Source: an uncultured Alphaproteobacteria bacterium (GTDB lineage Bacteria; Pseudomonadota; Alphaproteobacteria; HIMB59; GCA-002718135). From it: DNA of 44,529 nt. The DNA is taken from the NCBI GenBank assembly GCA_902627245.1, contig CACOIH010000011.1, forward strand, positions 1 to 44,529, read 5' to 3'. The translations under genes were made by a program, and so were the position numbers. Positions 35,236 to 43,245 of the stretch are shown here, in pieces. The notes beneath the pieces are model-generated. The model was given only the letters and a program-made list of their open reading frames with translations, was not told the DNA's origin and did no database searches. How positions within the stretch are numbered: position 1 is the stretch's first letter; every line of letters begins with the position of its first letter.

Positions 35236-36435
35236 TTAATTAAATTTTTTTATACCTTCATTAATAATTTTATCTCTTATTTTATTTCTATCACTCCCTT
35301 TATTTAGTTGAGTATCCCAGTCTAATTTTTCTACCTCTGCTTCAACCCACTGAAATACATCTGATAAATTTGCATTAGTTTTAGTCATAATTTTTTTTGA
35401 TATTTTTTTTATAAGAGTGTTAATAATTCTTTTTCTTTTTGCTGGATCATCATTATTTTCAAACTGCCCTACAATTTGTGTATTATCATTATTACTTATT
35501 AATTTTTGTTTTAGTAAATTATCACAATCAAATGTTTTAAAACTTTCACAATTACCCAAAGCCTTCATATTATCATAATAAAAAACCTGATCACCATTTT
35601 CTCCTTGGCTGTAAATCCCAAATCTAAATTCAGGTCCCATTTTTTTATTTTTTTTATTTCTTACAATTTTTGAAATTGATTTACCCAATTTTTGATAAAT
35701 TAGCTTTTCATTTAACCATAATTTAATTTTACCATCTTCTTGATCAGTCCAGTTAACATTTAATAAAATATTATGCCATTTGCCAATTACATCATTTTTA
35801 TTAATGATTATTTTATTATCATGTCCACCACATTTTAATACACCAGATCTTTCAACATAAATACCATCTTCACGTAAACTAAAATATAAATTCATTTCAG
35901 GACAAATTACATTGAATTCATCAATCTTTTCTGATGTGAGTAAATTTCTGGTCAATTTTTCATGTTCTAGACTCATTTTAAATTGACCCATATGTATAAA
36001 ACTTTTTTTTGGTGGTATTTGAGATGATGGGTCAATAAAAAAAGACCATGAGTACCAATATTCTCCTAATTGCCCTTTAATATTTTGATCTTCTTTTGGG
36101 TTAAAAAACATAAGCTCAGATCTGCCTATAAATTTTTTTTCTTTTCTATCACAGTCATCTGATCCACAATCACCTAAACGTTTTTCAAAACGCAAGGAGT
36201 ATTCATTCGTGTTAGTTATTTCATTACTATATCTTAATGCCCAAGGATTTTGATGAATTCGACTATGTGTTTCAAGTTGCCCCCATAAACCTGTTTTATA
36301 TGGGTATTTTATATTTTGTTCTGGTTGAAATATAAAATTTTCATCGAGAAATTTTTTTGGGGGTTTTTTAGCAATCGAATTATTAGAAATAGCAAATAAA
36401 ATTAAAATAATAGTTAATAATGATATTTTTTTCAT
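35236..36435 (-). CDS. secreted polysaccharide lyase-like protein (heparin-lyase-I type jelly-roll)
   Basis: Residues 1-22 form a Sec signal peptide ending NNSIA. The mature protein resembles the heparin lyase/alginate-lyase-like concanavalin-A fold: GQLGEYWYSWSFFIDPS (about 121-137), SFIHMGQFKM, IGKWHNILLNVNW and GKIKLWLNEKLIYQK. The last about 100 residues are helical and charged and not part of that fold. Several Cys pairs (CGSDDC, CDNLL region) suggest disulfides, which fits export. Catalytic residues cannot be assigned with confidence, so it could be a glycan-binding protein instead. It converges on topA without a gap and diverges from pepC across 55 nt. Confidence 0.65.
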   Translation of the reverse strand: MKKISLLTIILILFAISNNSIAKKPPKKFLDENFIFQPEQNIKYPYKTGLWGQLETHSRIHQNPWALRYSNEITNTNEYSLRFEKRLGDCGSDDCDRKEKKFIGRSELMFFNPKEDQNIKGQLGEYWYSWSFFIDPSSQIPPKKSFIHMGQFKMSLEHEKLTRNLLTSEKIDEFNVICPEMNLYFSLREDGIYVERSGVLKCGGHDNKIIINKNDVIGKWHNILLNVNWTDQEDGKIKLWLNEKLIYQKLGKSISKIVRNKKNKKMGPEFRFGIYSQGENGDQVFYYDNMKALGNCESFKTFDCDNLLKQKLISNNDNTQIVGQFENNDDPAKRKRIINTLIKKISKKIMTKTNANLSDVFQWVEAEVEKLDWDTQLNKGSDRNKIRDKIINEGIKKFN

Positions 36436-36462
36436 TTAATTTGTAAATATATTAAGTTGAAA

Positions 36463-36480
36463 TAAAACTAAATAGTTTTA
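36463..36480. repeat. 18-bp palindrome in the divergent region before pepC
   Basis: TAAAACTA-AA-TAGTTTTA is a perfect 8-2-8 inverted repeat, ending 10 nt before the pepC ATG. It lies in the 55-bp region shared with the divergent secreted-protein gene. It could be an operator or overlap a promoter. In such A/T-rich DNA chance cannot be excluded. Confidence 0.4.
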
Positions 36481-36490
36481 AATAGTACCA

Positions 36491-37813
36491 ATGGCAAAAA
36501 ATATATCTCTTTCAACTATTAAATCTTATAAAAATAAATTTCTTAGAAATAATAAAAATACAGCTTCACGAAATGCTTTAATTAAAAATGACTTGGCAAA
36601 TGTCGCTCTTAATTGGGAAAATTTCAGTCAAATTAATCATAATTTTTCAAACTTAATAAAAAAAGAACTTCCAGCAACAAATCAAATGGCGTCTGGAAGA
36701 TGTTGGGGGTTTGCTGGACTTAATCTTATGCGTTTGCAAGTAGTAGACAGTTTAGACTTAAATACATTTGAGTTTTCACAAAACTATTTCATGTTTTGGG
36801 ATAAACTTGAAAAAGCTAATTATTTTTTAGAAAATATTATCAAATCAAGAGGTGAGTCTTATGAGAGTCGATTAATTACTCATTTACTTAAAGCACCGGT
36901 ACAAGATGGTGGACAATGGGATATGTTTGTTAATTTAATTAATAAATACGGTGCTGTTCCTAAAGACGTTATGCCAGAAACAAATCATAGTAGTAAGTCT
37001 GGTGCTATGAATTATATTTTGACACATAAGTTAAGAGAATTTGCTTCTATACTAAGAAAAAAAACTGCCAAGAACTCTGCTGCACTTAAAAAAGATATGA
37101 TGGAAACCATCTATAACTTACTTGCAATGTTTCTTGGTCAACCACCAGATATAATAAATTGGTCTACAAGAAATAAAGATAATAGACATATAGTCATTTC
37201 GGATATGACACCGATAGATTTTTGTAAAAAATATGCTGATATTAATATTAAAGATAAAGTTTGTTTAATTCATGCCCCTATGAGCAATAAAAAATTTAAT
37301 ACAATGTATACTGTAGAATACCTTGGTAATGTTGTAGAAGGTCAAATTATAAAATATTTAAATGTTGATATTAAAGAACTAAAAAAATCAGCTATGGACT
37401 CAATTAAAAATAATGAAGCCGTATGGTTTGGTTGTGATGTTGGTAAACGTTTTAGTCGAGACATGGGTGTTCTTGATATGGGAATCTATGATTATGAAAA
37501 TGTCTTTCAAACGTCTTTCAAAATGAATAAACAAACTCGCTTAGAGTATGGTGATAGTGAGATGACTCATGCCATGCTTTTAACTGGTGTTGATATTAAA
37601 AAGAGAAACTCCACAAAATGGAAAATTGAAAATAGCTGGGGAACTAAAAGTGGTAATCAAGGCTATATGATGATGACAGATGAATGGTTTGATGAATATA
37701 CTTATGAAGTCGTCATTGATAAAAAATATTTAAACAAAAGACTTCTAAAATACTTAGATATGGAACCAGTTTCTCTTGCTCCGTGGGACCCAATGGGAGC
37801 ATTAGCTAGATAA
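36491..37813 (+). CDS. pepC: aminopeptidase C (bleomycin hydrolase family, C1 peptidase)
   Basis: PepC is a cytoplasmic papain-like aminopeptidase, usually hexameric with the active sites inside the barrel. The 440-residue length fits the family. Catalytic residues are visible: Cys71 in NQMASGRCWGFAG (64-76), His360 in DSEMTHAMLLTGV (355-367) and Asn381 in KIENSWGTKSGNQGY (378-392). The C-terminal arm ends in ALAR, close to the family's self-capping tail. The SGRCWGF motif has Gly in place of the more common Ile/Leu. The role is probably peptide turnover. The next gene starts 2 nt after the stop. Confidence 0.93.
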   Translation: MAKNISLSTIKSYKNKFLRNNKNTASRNALIKNDLANVALNWENFSQINHNFSNLIKKELPATNQMASGRCWGFAGLNLMRLQVVDSLDLNTFEFSQNYFMFWDKLEKANYFLENIIKSRGESYESRLITHLLKAPVQDGGQWDMFVNLINKYGAVPKDVMPETNHSSKSGAMNYILTHKLREFASILRKKTAKNSAALKKDMMETIYNLLAMFLGQPPDIINWSTRNKDNRHIVISDMTPIDFCKKYADINIKDKVCLIHAPMSNKKFNTMYTVEYLGNVVEGQIIKYLNVDIKELKKSAMDSIKNNEAVWFGCDVGKRFSRDMGVLDMGIYDYENVFQTSFKMNKQTRLEYGDSEMTHAMLLTGVDIKKRNSTKWKIENSWGTKSGNQGYMMMTDEWFDEYTYEVVIDKKYLNKRLLKYLDMEPVSLAPWDPMGALAR

Positions 37814-37815
37814 CG

Positions 37816-38040
37816 TTGAATAAAGAAAACGCGTCTAAAATTTGGAAGCATATTCAAGAAACAGGAGATTTTTTAAAAGGCAAATTACCCGATCACCCCA
37901 ATCATCCTAAGGGTAGAAATCCATACGCACACGTTGCTTTAGAGGTTAAAAACCATTTTGGCATGACTTACAAAGATATACCTGATGAAAAGTATAATGA
38001 CGTTTTAAAGTTTATAGAAAACTTAAAAGTAAACGTATAA
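37816..38040 (+). CDS. small conserved-looking protein of unknown function
   Basis: This 74-residue frame begins with TTG two bases after the pepC stop; a stop codon just upstream (37807-37809) leaves no ATG or GTG start. It reads as a compact helical domain with GRNPYAHVALEV (33-44), then FGMTYKDIPDEKYNDVLKFI (48-67). That end is vaguely like the small C-terminal helical domain of phage ORF6C/antirepressor-type proteins, but I cannot name a family. Its placement between pepC and the methyltransferase gene, with 13 nt to the latter, suggests it is transcribed with one or both. Confidence 0.55.
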   Translation: MNKENASKIWKHIQETGDFLKGKLPDHPNHPKGRNPYAHVALEVKNHFGMTYKDIPDEKYNDVLKFIENLKVNV

Positions 38041-38053
38041 TAATTCATTTAAA

Positions 38054-39022
38054 ATGAAAAATAAAAAATTTACTGTTGGAGGGCTCTTTTCTGGTGTTGG
38101 TGGAATAGAATTGGCATTTGAAAGAGCAGGATTTGATATTAGTTGGGCAAATGAATTTGATAAGAATGCTTGTAAGACTTATAGATTAAACCATCCAAAT
38201 CATAATTTGATTGAAGAAGATATCTACAAATTAGATCCCAAAAAAATGAAATCCGTTGACGTTCTTGTTGGTGGTTTTCCATGCCAGGCTTTTTCTGTTG
38301 CTGGTTATAGAAAAGGATTTAAGGATCCAAGAGGTAATTTATTTTATGAAATTGCTAGATTTATTGATGAGCTTAAAGTCAAACCAAAAGCATTAATGCT
38401 AGAAAATGTTAAGAACTTAAGTGGTCATGATAAAGGAAATACAAGAAAAGCAATTGAGAAAATACTAATTGATTTTGGATATAATGTTCACTGGCAGGTT
38501 TACAATACTTATAAATATTCTGATATTCCACAAAATCGAGAAAGAACAATAATATGTTGTTTTAAAAATAAAAAAACATATTTAAATTTTTTAAACAACC
38601 CAATAAAAAGAATAAGTTCTTTGAAATCTATTTCATCAATGCTTGAAAAGAATAAAATTGATGAAAAATATTATTACTTTCAGGACTCTCAGTATTATAA
38701 AATGTTAAAGAAAGAGATTAAAAATCCAAATACATTCTATCAATTAAGAAGAATTTATGTGAGAGAGAATAAAAGTAATTTATGTCCAACATTAACAGCC
38801 AATATGGGAACTGGTGGACACAATGTTCCACTTTTACTTGATAAAGATGGGATTAGAAAACTTACACCTAAAGAATGCTTTAATTTTCAAGGTTACAATA
38901 ATATCAAATTCCCTAGAGATGTTCCTAATACACAGCTTTATAAACAAGCTGGGAATTCAGTAACTGTGCCTTTAATTGTAAGTATTGCTAAGAATATTAA
39001 ATTAGCATTAAATGAATCATGA
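38054..39022 (+). CDS. type II DNA (cytosine-5) methyltransferase
   Basis: This enzyme methylates C5 of cytosine within a short recognition site. The 322-residue protein has the ordered C5 motifs: GLFSGVGGIELAF (10-22, SAM site), VGGFPCQAFSVAG (72-84) with the nucleophile Cys77, LENVKNL (116-122), IPQNRERTIICC (158-169), a compact target-recognition region including TLTANMGTGGHNVP, LTPKECFNFQGY and AGNSVTVPLIVSIA near the end. The next gene overlaps by 4 nt and looks like the matching nuclease. The target sequence cannot be read from the protein by eye. Confidence 0.93.
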   Translation: MKNKKFTVGGLFSGVGGIELAFERAGFDISWANEFDKNACKTYRLNHPNHNLIEEDIYKLDPKKMKSVDVLVGGFPCQAFSVAGYRKGFKDPRGNLFYEIARFIDELKVKPKALMLENVKNLSGHDKGNTRKAIEKILIDFGYNVHWQVYNTYKYSDIPQNRERTIICCFKNKKTYLNFLNNPIKRISSLKSISSMLEKNKIDEKYYYFQDSQYYKMLKKEIKNPNTFYQLRRIYVRENKSNLCPTLTANMGTGGHNVPLLLDKDGIRKLTPKECFNFQGYNNIKFPRDVPNTQLYKQAGNSVTVPLIVSIAKNIKLALNES

Positions 39023-39519
39023 TTAATGAAAAAGATAGATCAATAATAGGCAAAGAAGCTGCTAATAAAGGTATAGCAAACGAGCATATTGCTCTTGGAA
39101 TACTGATGCATAGATACAATGCTTCAAAAGTTGATCTTCCATCTAGTAAATACGATATTATAATTGAATTGAAAAAAAATGATTATATTAGAATTCAGTC
39201 TAAAGCTTCTGATAAATCAATAAGTTTTTTGGGAAATGTAAGAGCAGGTAAAGCAAATAAAGGATCATCTAATCTTAAGTACTCATACCGATACAATGTG
39301 GAACATTGTGATATTATTATGGGGGTAAAAACATCAATTAATAAAAAAGGTGTATTAGAGAAAGTCGATTTGTATTTTGTGCCAACATTATATATTGAAA
39401 CTTTAAAACAGAATTCTATTAGTTATGGAAGAATTGAGTCATTTAAAAATAATTGGAATATTTTAGAAAATTCAAAAGATTTTAATTATGTAAAAAAATT
39501 TCTTATAAAAAATAATTAA
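39019..39519 (+). CDS. putative restriction endonuclease, PD-(D/E)XK type
   Basis: The 166-residue protein overlaps the cytosine methyltransferase gene by 4 nt and has a plausible nuclease core: Glu22 in ANEHIALGILM (20-30), Asp46 in SSKYDIIIE (42-50), and Gln60-x-Lys62 in IRIQSKAS (57-64), a known D-(Q/E)-x-K variant of the PD-(D/E)XK site. A later CDIIMGV segment and the VDLYFVPT strand fit the alpha/beta core. It is most simply the restriction partner of the methyltransferase. A nuclease of another role (for example a Vsr-like or repair enzyme) is less likely. No controller protein gene is present. Confidence 0.75.
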   Translation: MINEKDRSIIGKEAANKGIANEHIALGILMHRYNASKVDLPSSKYDIIIELKKNDYIRIQSKASDKSISFLGNVRAGKANKGSSNLKYSYRYNVEHCDIIMGVKTSINKKGVLEKVDLYFVPTLYIETLKQNSISYGRIESFKNNWNILENSKDFNYVKKFLIKNN

Positions 39520-39535
39520 TAGTTATTATAATATT

Positions 39536-39868
39536 TTAAATCTTTGACTTTCCTTTATACTTTTCAATCGGGTATTTCTTTCTATTTTTTTCCATTTTTT
39601 CATAGAAAGACTTTTCTAAATCAATATTTGTTTTGTGGCACATTCTCATCAAGTAGAAAAATATGTCAACTAACTCATCTTTTACTGCATCTTTAATTTT
39701 AACATCATCAGTTTTATAATCATCTTCTTTTTGCCACTGATAAATTTCTACTAATTCTGATGCTTCAACTGAAAGAGCCATTGAAAGATTTTTAGGTGAG
39801 TGAAATTGATCCCAATCTCTTTCTTCAACAAATTTCTTAATTTCATTATTTATTTTTTCATAATTCAT
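39536..39868 (-). CDS. MazG-like nucleotide pyrophosphohydrolase
   Basis: Members of this all-alpha NTP pyrophosphatase group (MazG/RS21-C6-like, dCTPase-type) hydrolyse non-canonical or excess nucleoside triphosphates to monophosphates. The 110-residue protein has FVEERDWDQFHSPKNLSMAL (13-32) followed by the magnesium-binding helices: Glu35 and Glu38 in VEASELVEIYQW (34-45), and Glu65 with Asp68 in KDELVDIFFYLMRM (63-76). It is the last gene of the minus-strand unit at the right side and converges on the restriction gene (16-nt gap). A 26-bp palindrome lies 26 nt before its start. Confidence 0.88.
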   Translation of the reverse strand: MNYEKINNEIKKFVEERDWDQFHSPKNLSMALSVEASELVEIYQWQKEDDYKTDDVKIKDAVKDELVDIFFYLMRMCHKTNIDLEKSFYEKMEKNRKKYPIEKYKGKSKI

Positions 39869-39894
39869 AGATTACCTATTTGTAGATATTTATT

Positions 39895-39920
39895 CTTAAG
39901 ATTAATAAATTAATCTTAAG
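39895..39920 (-). repeat. 26-bp perfect palindrome between the MFS gene and the MazG-like gene
   Basis: CTTAAGATTAAT-AA-ATTAATCTTAAG has perfect 12-bp arms. It overlaps the MFS stop codon (39916-39918) and ends 26 nt before the MazG-like start. As RNA it could form an 11-bp stem with a TAAA loop. No T-run follows on the minus strand, so it could be a processing or attenuation hairpin, or a DNA operator controlling the downstream gene. Confidence 0.6.
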
Positions 39921-41091
39921 TAGCAAGACTTTGATTCTTTTGAATTGGTAAAAAAAGAATAAATATTGAGACTAAAGCCATCATAGCAGCATTAATTAAG
40001 AAAAGATAAGTAAACTCAAGGGTAATAGAATATATTTCAGATATTAAAAATACAGATATTGGCCCTGAACCAAATGCTAAGATGAATTTAATACCATAAA
40101 CTACACCATGGTATTTTTGAGGAGTAAATTTACTTAAAAGAAGATTTTCTGTTGGAAGAACACTAGCATTAAATACAGCAGCCAATATACATAAGATTAC
40201 AATTGAATAACCAGACATGTAAGCAATACCTAAGTAACATGGAAACTGCATAAATATGCCAATAAGATAAATAGCTTTTAGATTAAATCGGTCAGCCATA
40301 AGACCTCCAACAAAAGTTGTAGCGCCAGAAATAAAATAAATAATGCCAATCATAAAACCAATTTGAATAGAATTTATGTTACCTATGCGTATTTCAAAAA
40401 CTTTAGGTAAAGCTGTTTGTGTATTATGAAATGACAACCCAAGTGCAAACATGGATAAAAGCATAATAAATGCAATTAGCACCATTTCATTTCGAGAATG
40501 ATCTTGCTTATCATTACTAATGAAAAAATTTTTATAGGAAATTTTATCTATAAATATCAAGTAGATAAGAATAAAACCAATAATAATTGATAGAAAGCCT
40601 GGCAGTATAAAGGCTAATTGCCAATTAAGTAATTCTGTTAAAGTTCCTGCAACAAAAGCTCCAGAGCCTATTCCGACACCACCAAAGATCCCGTTTATGC
40701 CAAGCGCTCTTCCCTGCCTGTTTGCAGAATTAATAACCCAAGGAATGCCAACTGGATGATAAATTGAACAAAATAAGCCTAGTAATGATAACGAAACAAA
40801 TAAATATGATACTGATGTACTAAAACCGCATAAAATGGAGGCTAAACCCATTCCAATAAACATTATTGTCATAGTTCCTGATCGACTCCATCGATCACTA
40901 AGCCATCCAAAAGGAATGGCACCTAGCCCAATAAGTAAAGCTCCTAAGGTCCACAAACGAATAAGTTGATCATACGAAATATTCCATTCTTTTTCTATTG
41001 TTAATACAATTACGAAATAAAATGCTGCAAACATATGCATTAAAGCATGTCCGATAGATGAAAATAATAAAGTGTAAGAAGTGTTATTCAA
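39916..41091 (-). CDS. major facilitator superfamily transporter
   Basis: The 391-residue protein has 12 predicted membrane helices. The MFS signature loop between helices 2 and 3 is GWLSDRWSRSGTM (62-74, compare G-x-x-x-D-R-x-G-R-R), and the second-half counterpart is GGLMADRFNLK. The YHPVGIPWV segment (111-119) recalls fosmidomycin-resistance-type exporters, though this is weak evidence for substrate. It overlaps msrB by 8 nt, so it is translated with it. Confidence 0.83.
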   Translation of the reverse strand: MNNTSYTLLFSSIGHALMHMFAAFYFVIVLTIEKEWNISYDQLIRLWTLGALLIGLGAIPFGWLSDRWSRSGTMTIMFIGMGLASILCGFSTSVSYLFVSLSLLGLFCSIYHPVGIPWVINSANRQGRALGINGIFGGVGIGSGAFVAGTLTELLNWQLAFILPGFLSIIIGFILIYLIFIDKISYKNFFISNDKQDHSRNEMVLIAFIMLLSMFALGLSFHNTQTALPKVFEIRIGNINSIQIGFMIGIIYFISGATTFVGGLMADRFNLKAIYLIGIFMQFPCYLGIAYMSGYSIVILCILAAVFNASVLPTENLLLSKFTPQKYHGVVYGIKFILAFGSGPISVFLISEIYSITLEFTYLFLINAAMMALVSIFILFLPIQKNQSLAT

Positions 41092-41479
41092 CTTCTTCGT
41101 AGTTTATTGACAAAGAATTAACACAGTATCTTTTTCCTGTGGGCTGTGGCCCATCATCAAATACATGACCTAAATGTGCATCACACTTTGCACACATAAT
41201 TTCTATTCGAACCATGCCATGTGATTTGTCCACTTCTGTTTTAATTGCTTCTGGCGATAATTGCTCAAAAAAACTTGGCCAGCCACAACCTGATTCATAT
41301 TTACTAGAACTATTGAATAACTCGTTACCACAACATTTACATTTAAAAACACCACCATTTACAATTTCAAAATTTTTTCCTGAAAATGGAGGTTCCGTTC
41401 CTTTTTGCCTGGTTACATAATATTCGTCATCAGTTAAAAGTGATTTCCATTCTGCTTCTGTTTTAATAATTTTATTCAT
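41084..41479 (-). CDS. msrB: peptide methionine (R)-S-oxide reductase
   Basis: MsrB repairs methionine R-sulfoxide in proteins. The 131-residue protein has the whole set of landmarks: the zinc pairs Cys47/Cys50 and Cys96/Cys99, ESGCGWPSFF (62-71) with probable resolving Cys65, HLGHVFDDGP (102-111), and GKRYCVNSLSI (115-125) with catalytic Cys119. It overlaps the EamA gene (8 nt) and the MFS gene (8 nt). Confidence 0.96.
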   Translation of the reverse strand: MNKIIKTEAEWKSLLTDDEYYVTRQKGTEPPFSGKNFEIVNGGVFKCKCCGNELFNSSSKYESGCGWPSFFEQLSPEAIKTEVDKSHGMVRIEIMCAKCDAHLGHVFDDGPQPTGKRYCVNSLSINYEEVE

Positions 41480-42371
41480 TAGATAGCTTTATATTAGATA
41501 ATATAATTCCCGATAGTATAAAAAGTACTCCAATGACATGAAAAAAAGCAAATTTCTCATTTAAAAAAGAAATTGCCCATATAGCACTAAAGACAGGTAT
41601 TAAATGTAAAAAAAGACTCGCCCTATTTGGGCCAATAATAGATACACCCTTATTCCAAGAAAAAAATGCAACTATACTTGCAAACACAGCTACATAGCCA
41701 ATTATAGCTAAATCTAATCCAGTTGATGGAAGATATGACGTATTAAAAGACTCAATAATATAGAATGGAATAATAAAGATCACACCAATAATAATCATTA
41801 CTTCTAAATTAGCTAACTGTGATGTCTTACTATCTATTTTTTTTAGTAACACTGAATATAAACACCAAGAAAAAACTGCACCTAACATCCATAAGTCACC
41901 CGCTGTAAAATATAAATTATATAAATTATTTAAATTACCTTTTAAAATTATAGCAAAAGCTCCTAGTAGAGATAAAATTATACCTGTAAACTGAAGTGTT
42001 GTTGTTTTAGTTCTAAATATTAACCAAGAAAAACCAATCATCATCACTGGTGCTACTGATGCCATTAACGTTGAATTAATTACCAAGGTAGTTTGAAGGG
42101 AAATATATGTAAAAGAATTAAAGATTGTGACCCCTAAGATAGAAATTACAGTCATTAATAGAATATTTTTTTTATAATACTCTAAATCTTTAATGATTTG
42201 AGCATAAGTAAAAGGTAGCAAAATAAGTAAAGCTAGTATCCAGCGAAAAAAACTTAATTTAAAGGGAGTTAAATCTGATAAAAAAGCTAACTTTCCAGAA
42301 AAAAAATTTCCTGACCAAAAAAATGATGAAGCTATTAGTAAAATAATTGCTAAAACTAAGTTTCTTGACAT
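41472..42371 (-). CDS. EamA/DMT-superfamily transporter
   Basis: The 299-residue protein has about ten hydrophobic helices arranged as two EamA repeats. These include the N-terminal SSFFWSGNFFSGKLA (15-29), the FSWCLYSVLLKKID segment at the start of the second repeat, and the closing FLNEKFAFFHVIGVLFILSG. Family members export amino acids and other metabolites. The substrate is unknown. It directly abuts the dehydrogenase gene upstream (no spacer). Confidence 0.85.
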   Translation of the reverse strand: MSRNLVLAIILLIASSFFWSGNFFSGKLAFLSDLTPFKLSFFRWILALLILLPFTYAQIIKDLEYYKKNILLMTVISILGVTIFNSFTYISLQTTLVINSTLMASVAPVMMIGFSWLIFRTKTTTLQFTGIILSLLGAFAIILKGNLNNLYNLYFTAGDLWMLGAVFSWCLYSVLLKKIDSKTSQLANLEVMIIIGVIFIIPFYIIESFNTSYLPSTGLDLAIIGYVAVFASIVAFFSWNKGVSIIGPNRASLFLHLIPVFSAIWAISFLNEKFAFFHVIGVLFILSGIILSNIKLSNE

Positions 42372-43244
42372 TTATTTATCGACTAATGTCATTAGCGAAG
42401 ATGTATCAAGTCTATTACCACCATTTTTTTGAACTTGTTCATAATACTTATCTACAATTTCAGTAATAGGTAAGGAAGCGCCATTTTTTTTGGCTTCATT
42501 AAAACATATAGATAAATCTTTTCTCATCCAATCAACTGCAAAACCATAATCGAATTTACCATCTATCATAGTTCTATATCTATTTTCCATTTGCCAAGAC
42601 TGAGCAGCGCCCTTTGAAATAACACTTAATACCTTTTCCATATCAACTTTTGACTTTTTACCAAATGCCATTGCTTCGGAAAGTCCTTGCACGAGACCTG
42701 CAATACATATTTGATTTATCATTTTTGCTATTTGGCCAGATCCAGATGGTCCAATTAACTCAATTGCTTTTCCGTAAGACTGTAAAACTGGTTTTACAAC
42801 TTCAAAATCATTTTCTTGACCACCAATCATAATAGATAAAGTGCCATTTTCAGCTCCAGCTTGTCCGCCAGAAATTGGTGCGTCTAAAAAAGCAACATTC
42901 CTTTTTTTTAGTTTAGCAAAATATGTTCTAGCTATTTCTGCAGATGCAGTTGTGTGATCAACAATTATTAATCCTTTCTTTGCAGAAGATAAAATACCAT
43001 TATCACCTTCCATTACCTCAATAATATCTTCATCACGACCAACACACATAAAAACAATTTCTGCATTTAAAGAAGCTTCATTTGGAGTCTTTCCCATCTG
43101 ACCACCATATTCCTCAACCCATTTTTTTGCTTTAGACTCGGTACGATTAAAAACAGTAACATTGTATCCATTTTTTTGTAGATGACCCGCCATTGGATAT
43201 CCCATTACACCTAAACCAATAAATGAAACATTTTTAACACTCAT
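42372..43244 (-). CDS. 3-hydroxyisobutyrate dehydrogenase-family NAD(P)-dependent oxidoreductase
   Basis: Members of this beta-hydroxyacid dehydrogenase family oxidise 3-hydroxyisobutyrate or reduce tartronate semialdehyde and succinic semialdehyde. The 290-residue protein has the Rossmann motif FIGLGVMGYPMAGHL (8-22) and FNRTES (32-37), where the Asn-Arg favours NADPH. It also has the substrate signature DAPISGGQAGAENGTL (121-136) and the catalytic Lys174 in GQIAKMINQ (170-178). The exact substrate is not determined by sequence. It is between the IMPase-family gene (1-nt gap) and the EamA gene (no gap). Confidence 0.87.
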   Translation of the reverse strand: MSVKNVSFIGLGVMGYPMAGHLQKNGYNVTVFNRTESKAKKWVEEYGGQMGKTPNEASLNAEIVFMCVGRDEDIIEVMEGDNGILSSAKKGLIIVDHTTASAEIARTYFAKLKKRNVAFLDAPISGGQAGAENGTLSIMIGGQENDFEVVKPVLQSYGKAIELIGPSGSGQIAKMINQICIAGLVQGLSEAMAFGKKSKVDMEKVLSVISKGAAQSWQMENRYRTMIDGKFDYGFAVDWMRKDLSICFNEAKKNGASLPITEIVDKYYEQVQKNGGNRLDTSSLMTLVDK

Positions 43245-43245
43245 A

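Noticed and set aside
35226-35251. A/T palindrome at the topA end as a classical terminator hairpin
   Set aside because: The arms contain no G/C and mismatch in the centre; it would not form a stable stem, so it is only noted as a possible A-run/T-run zone.
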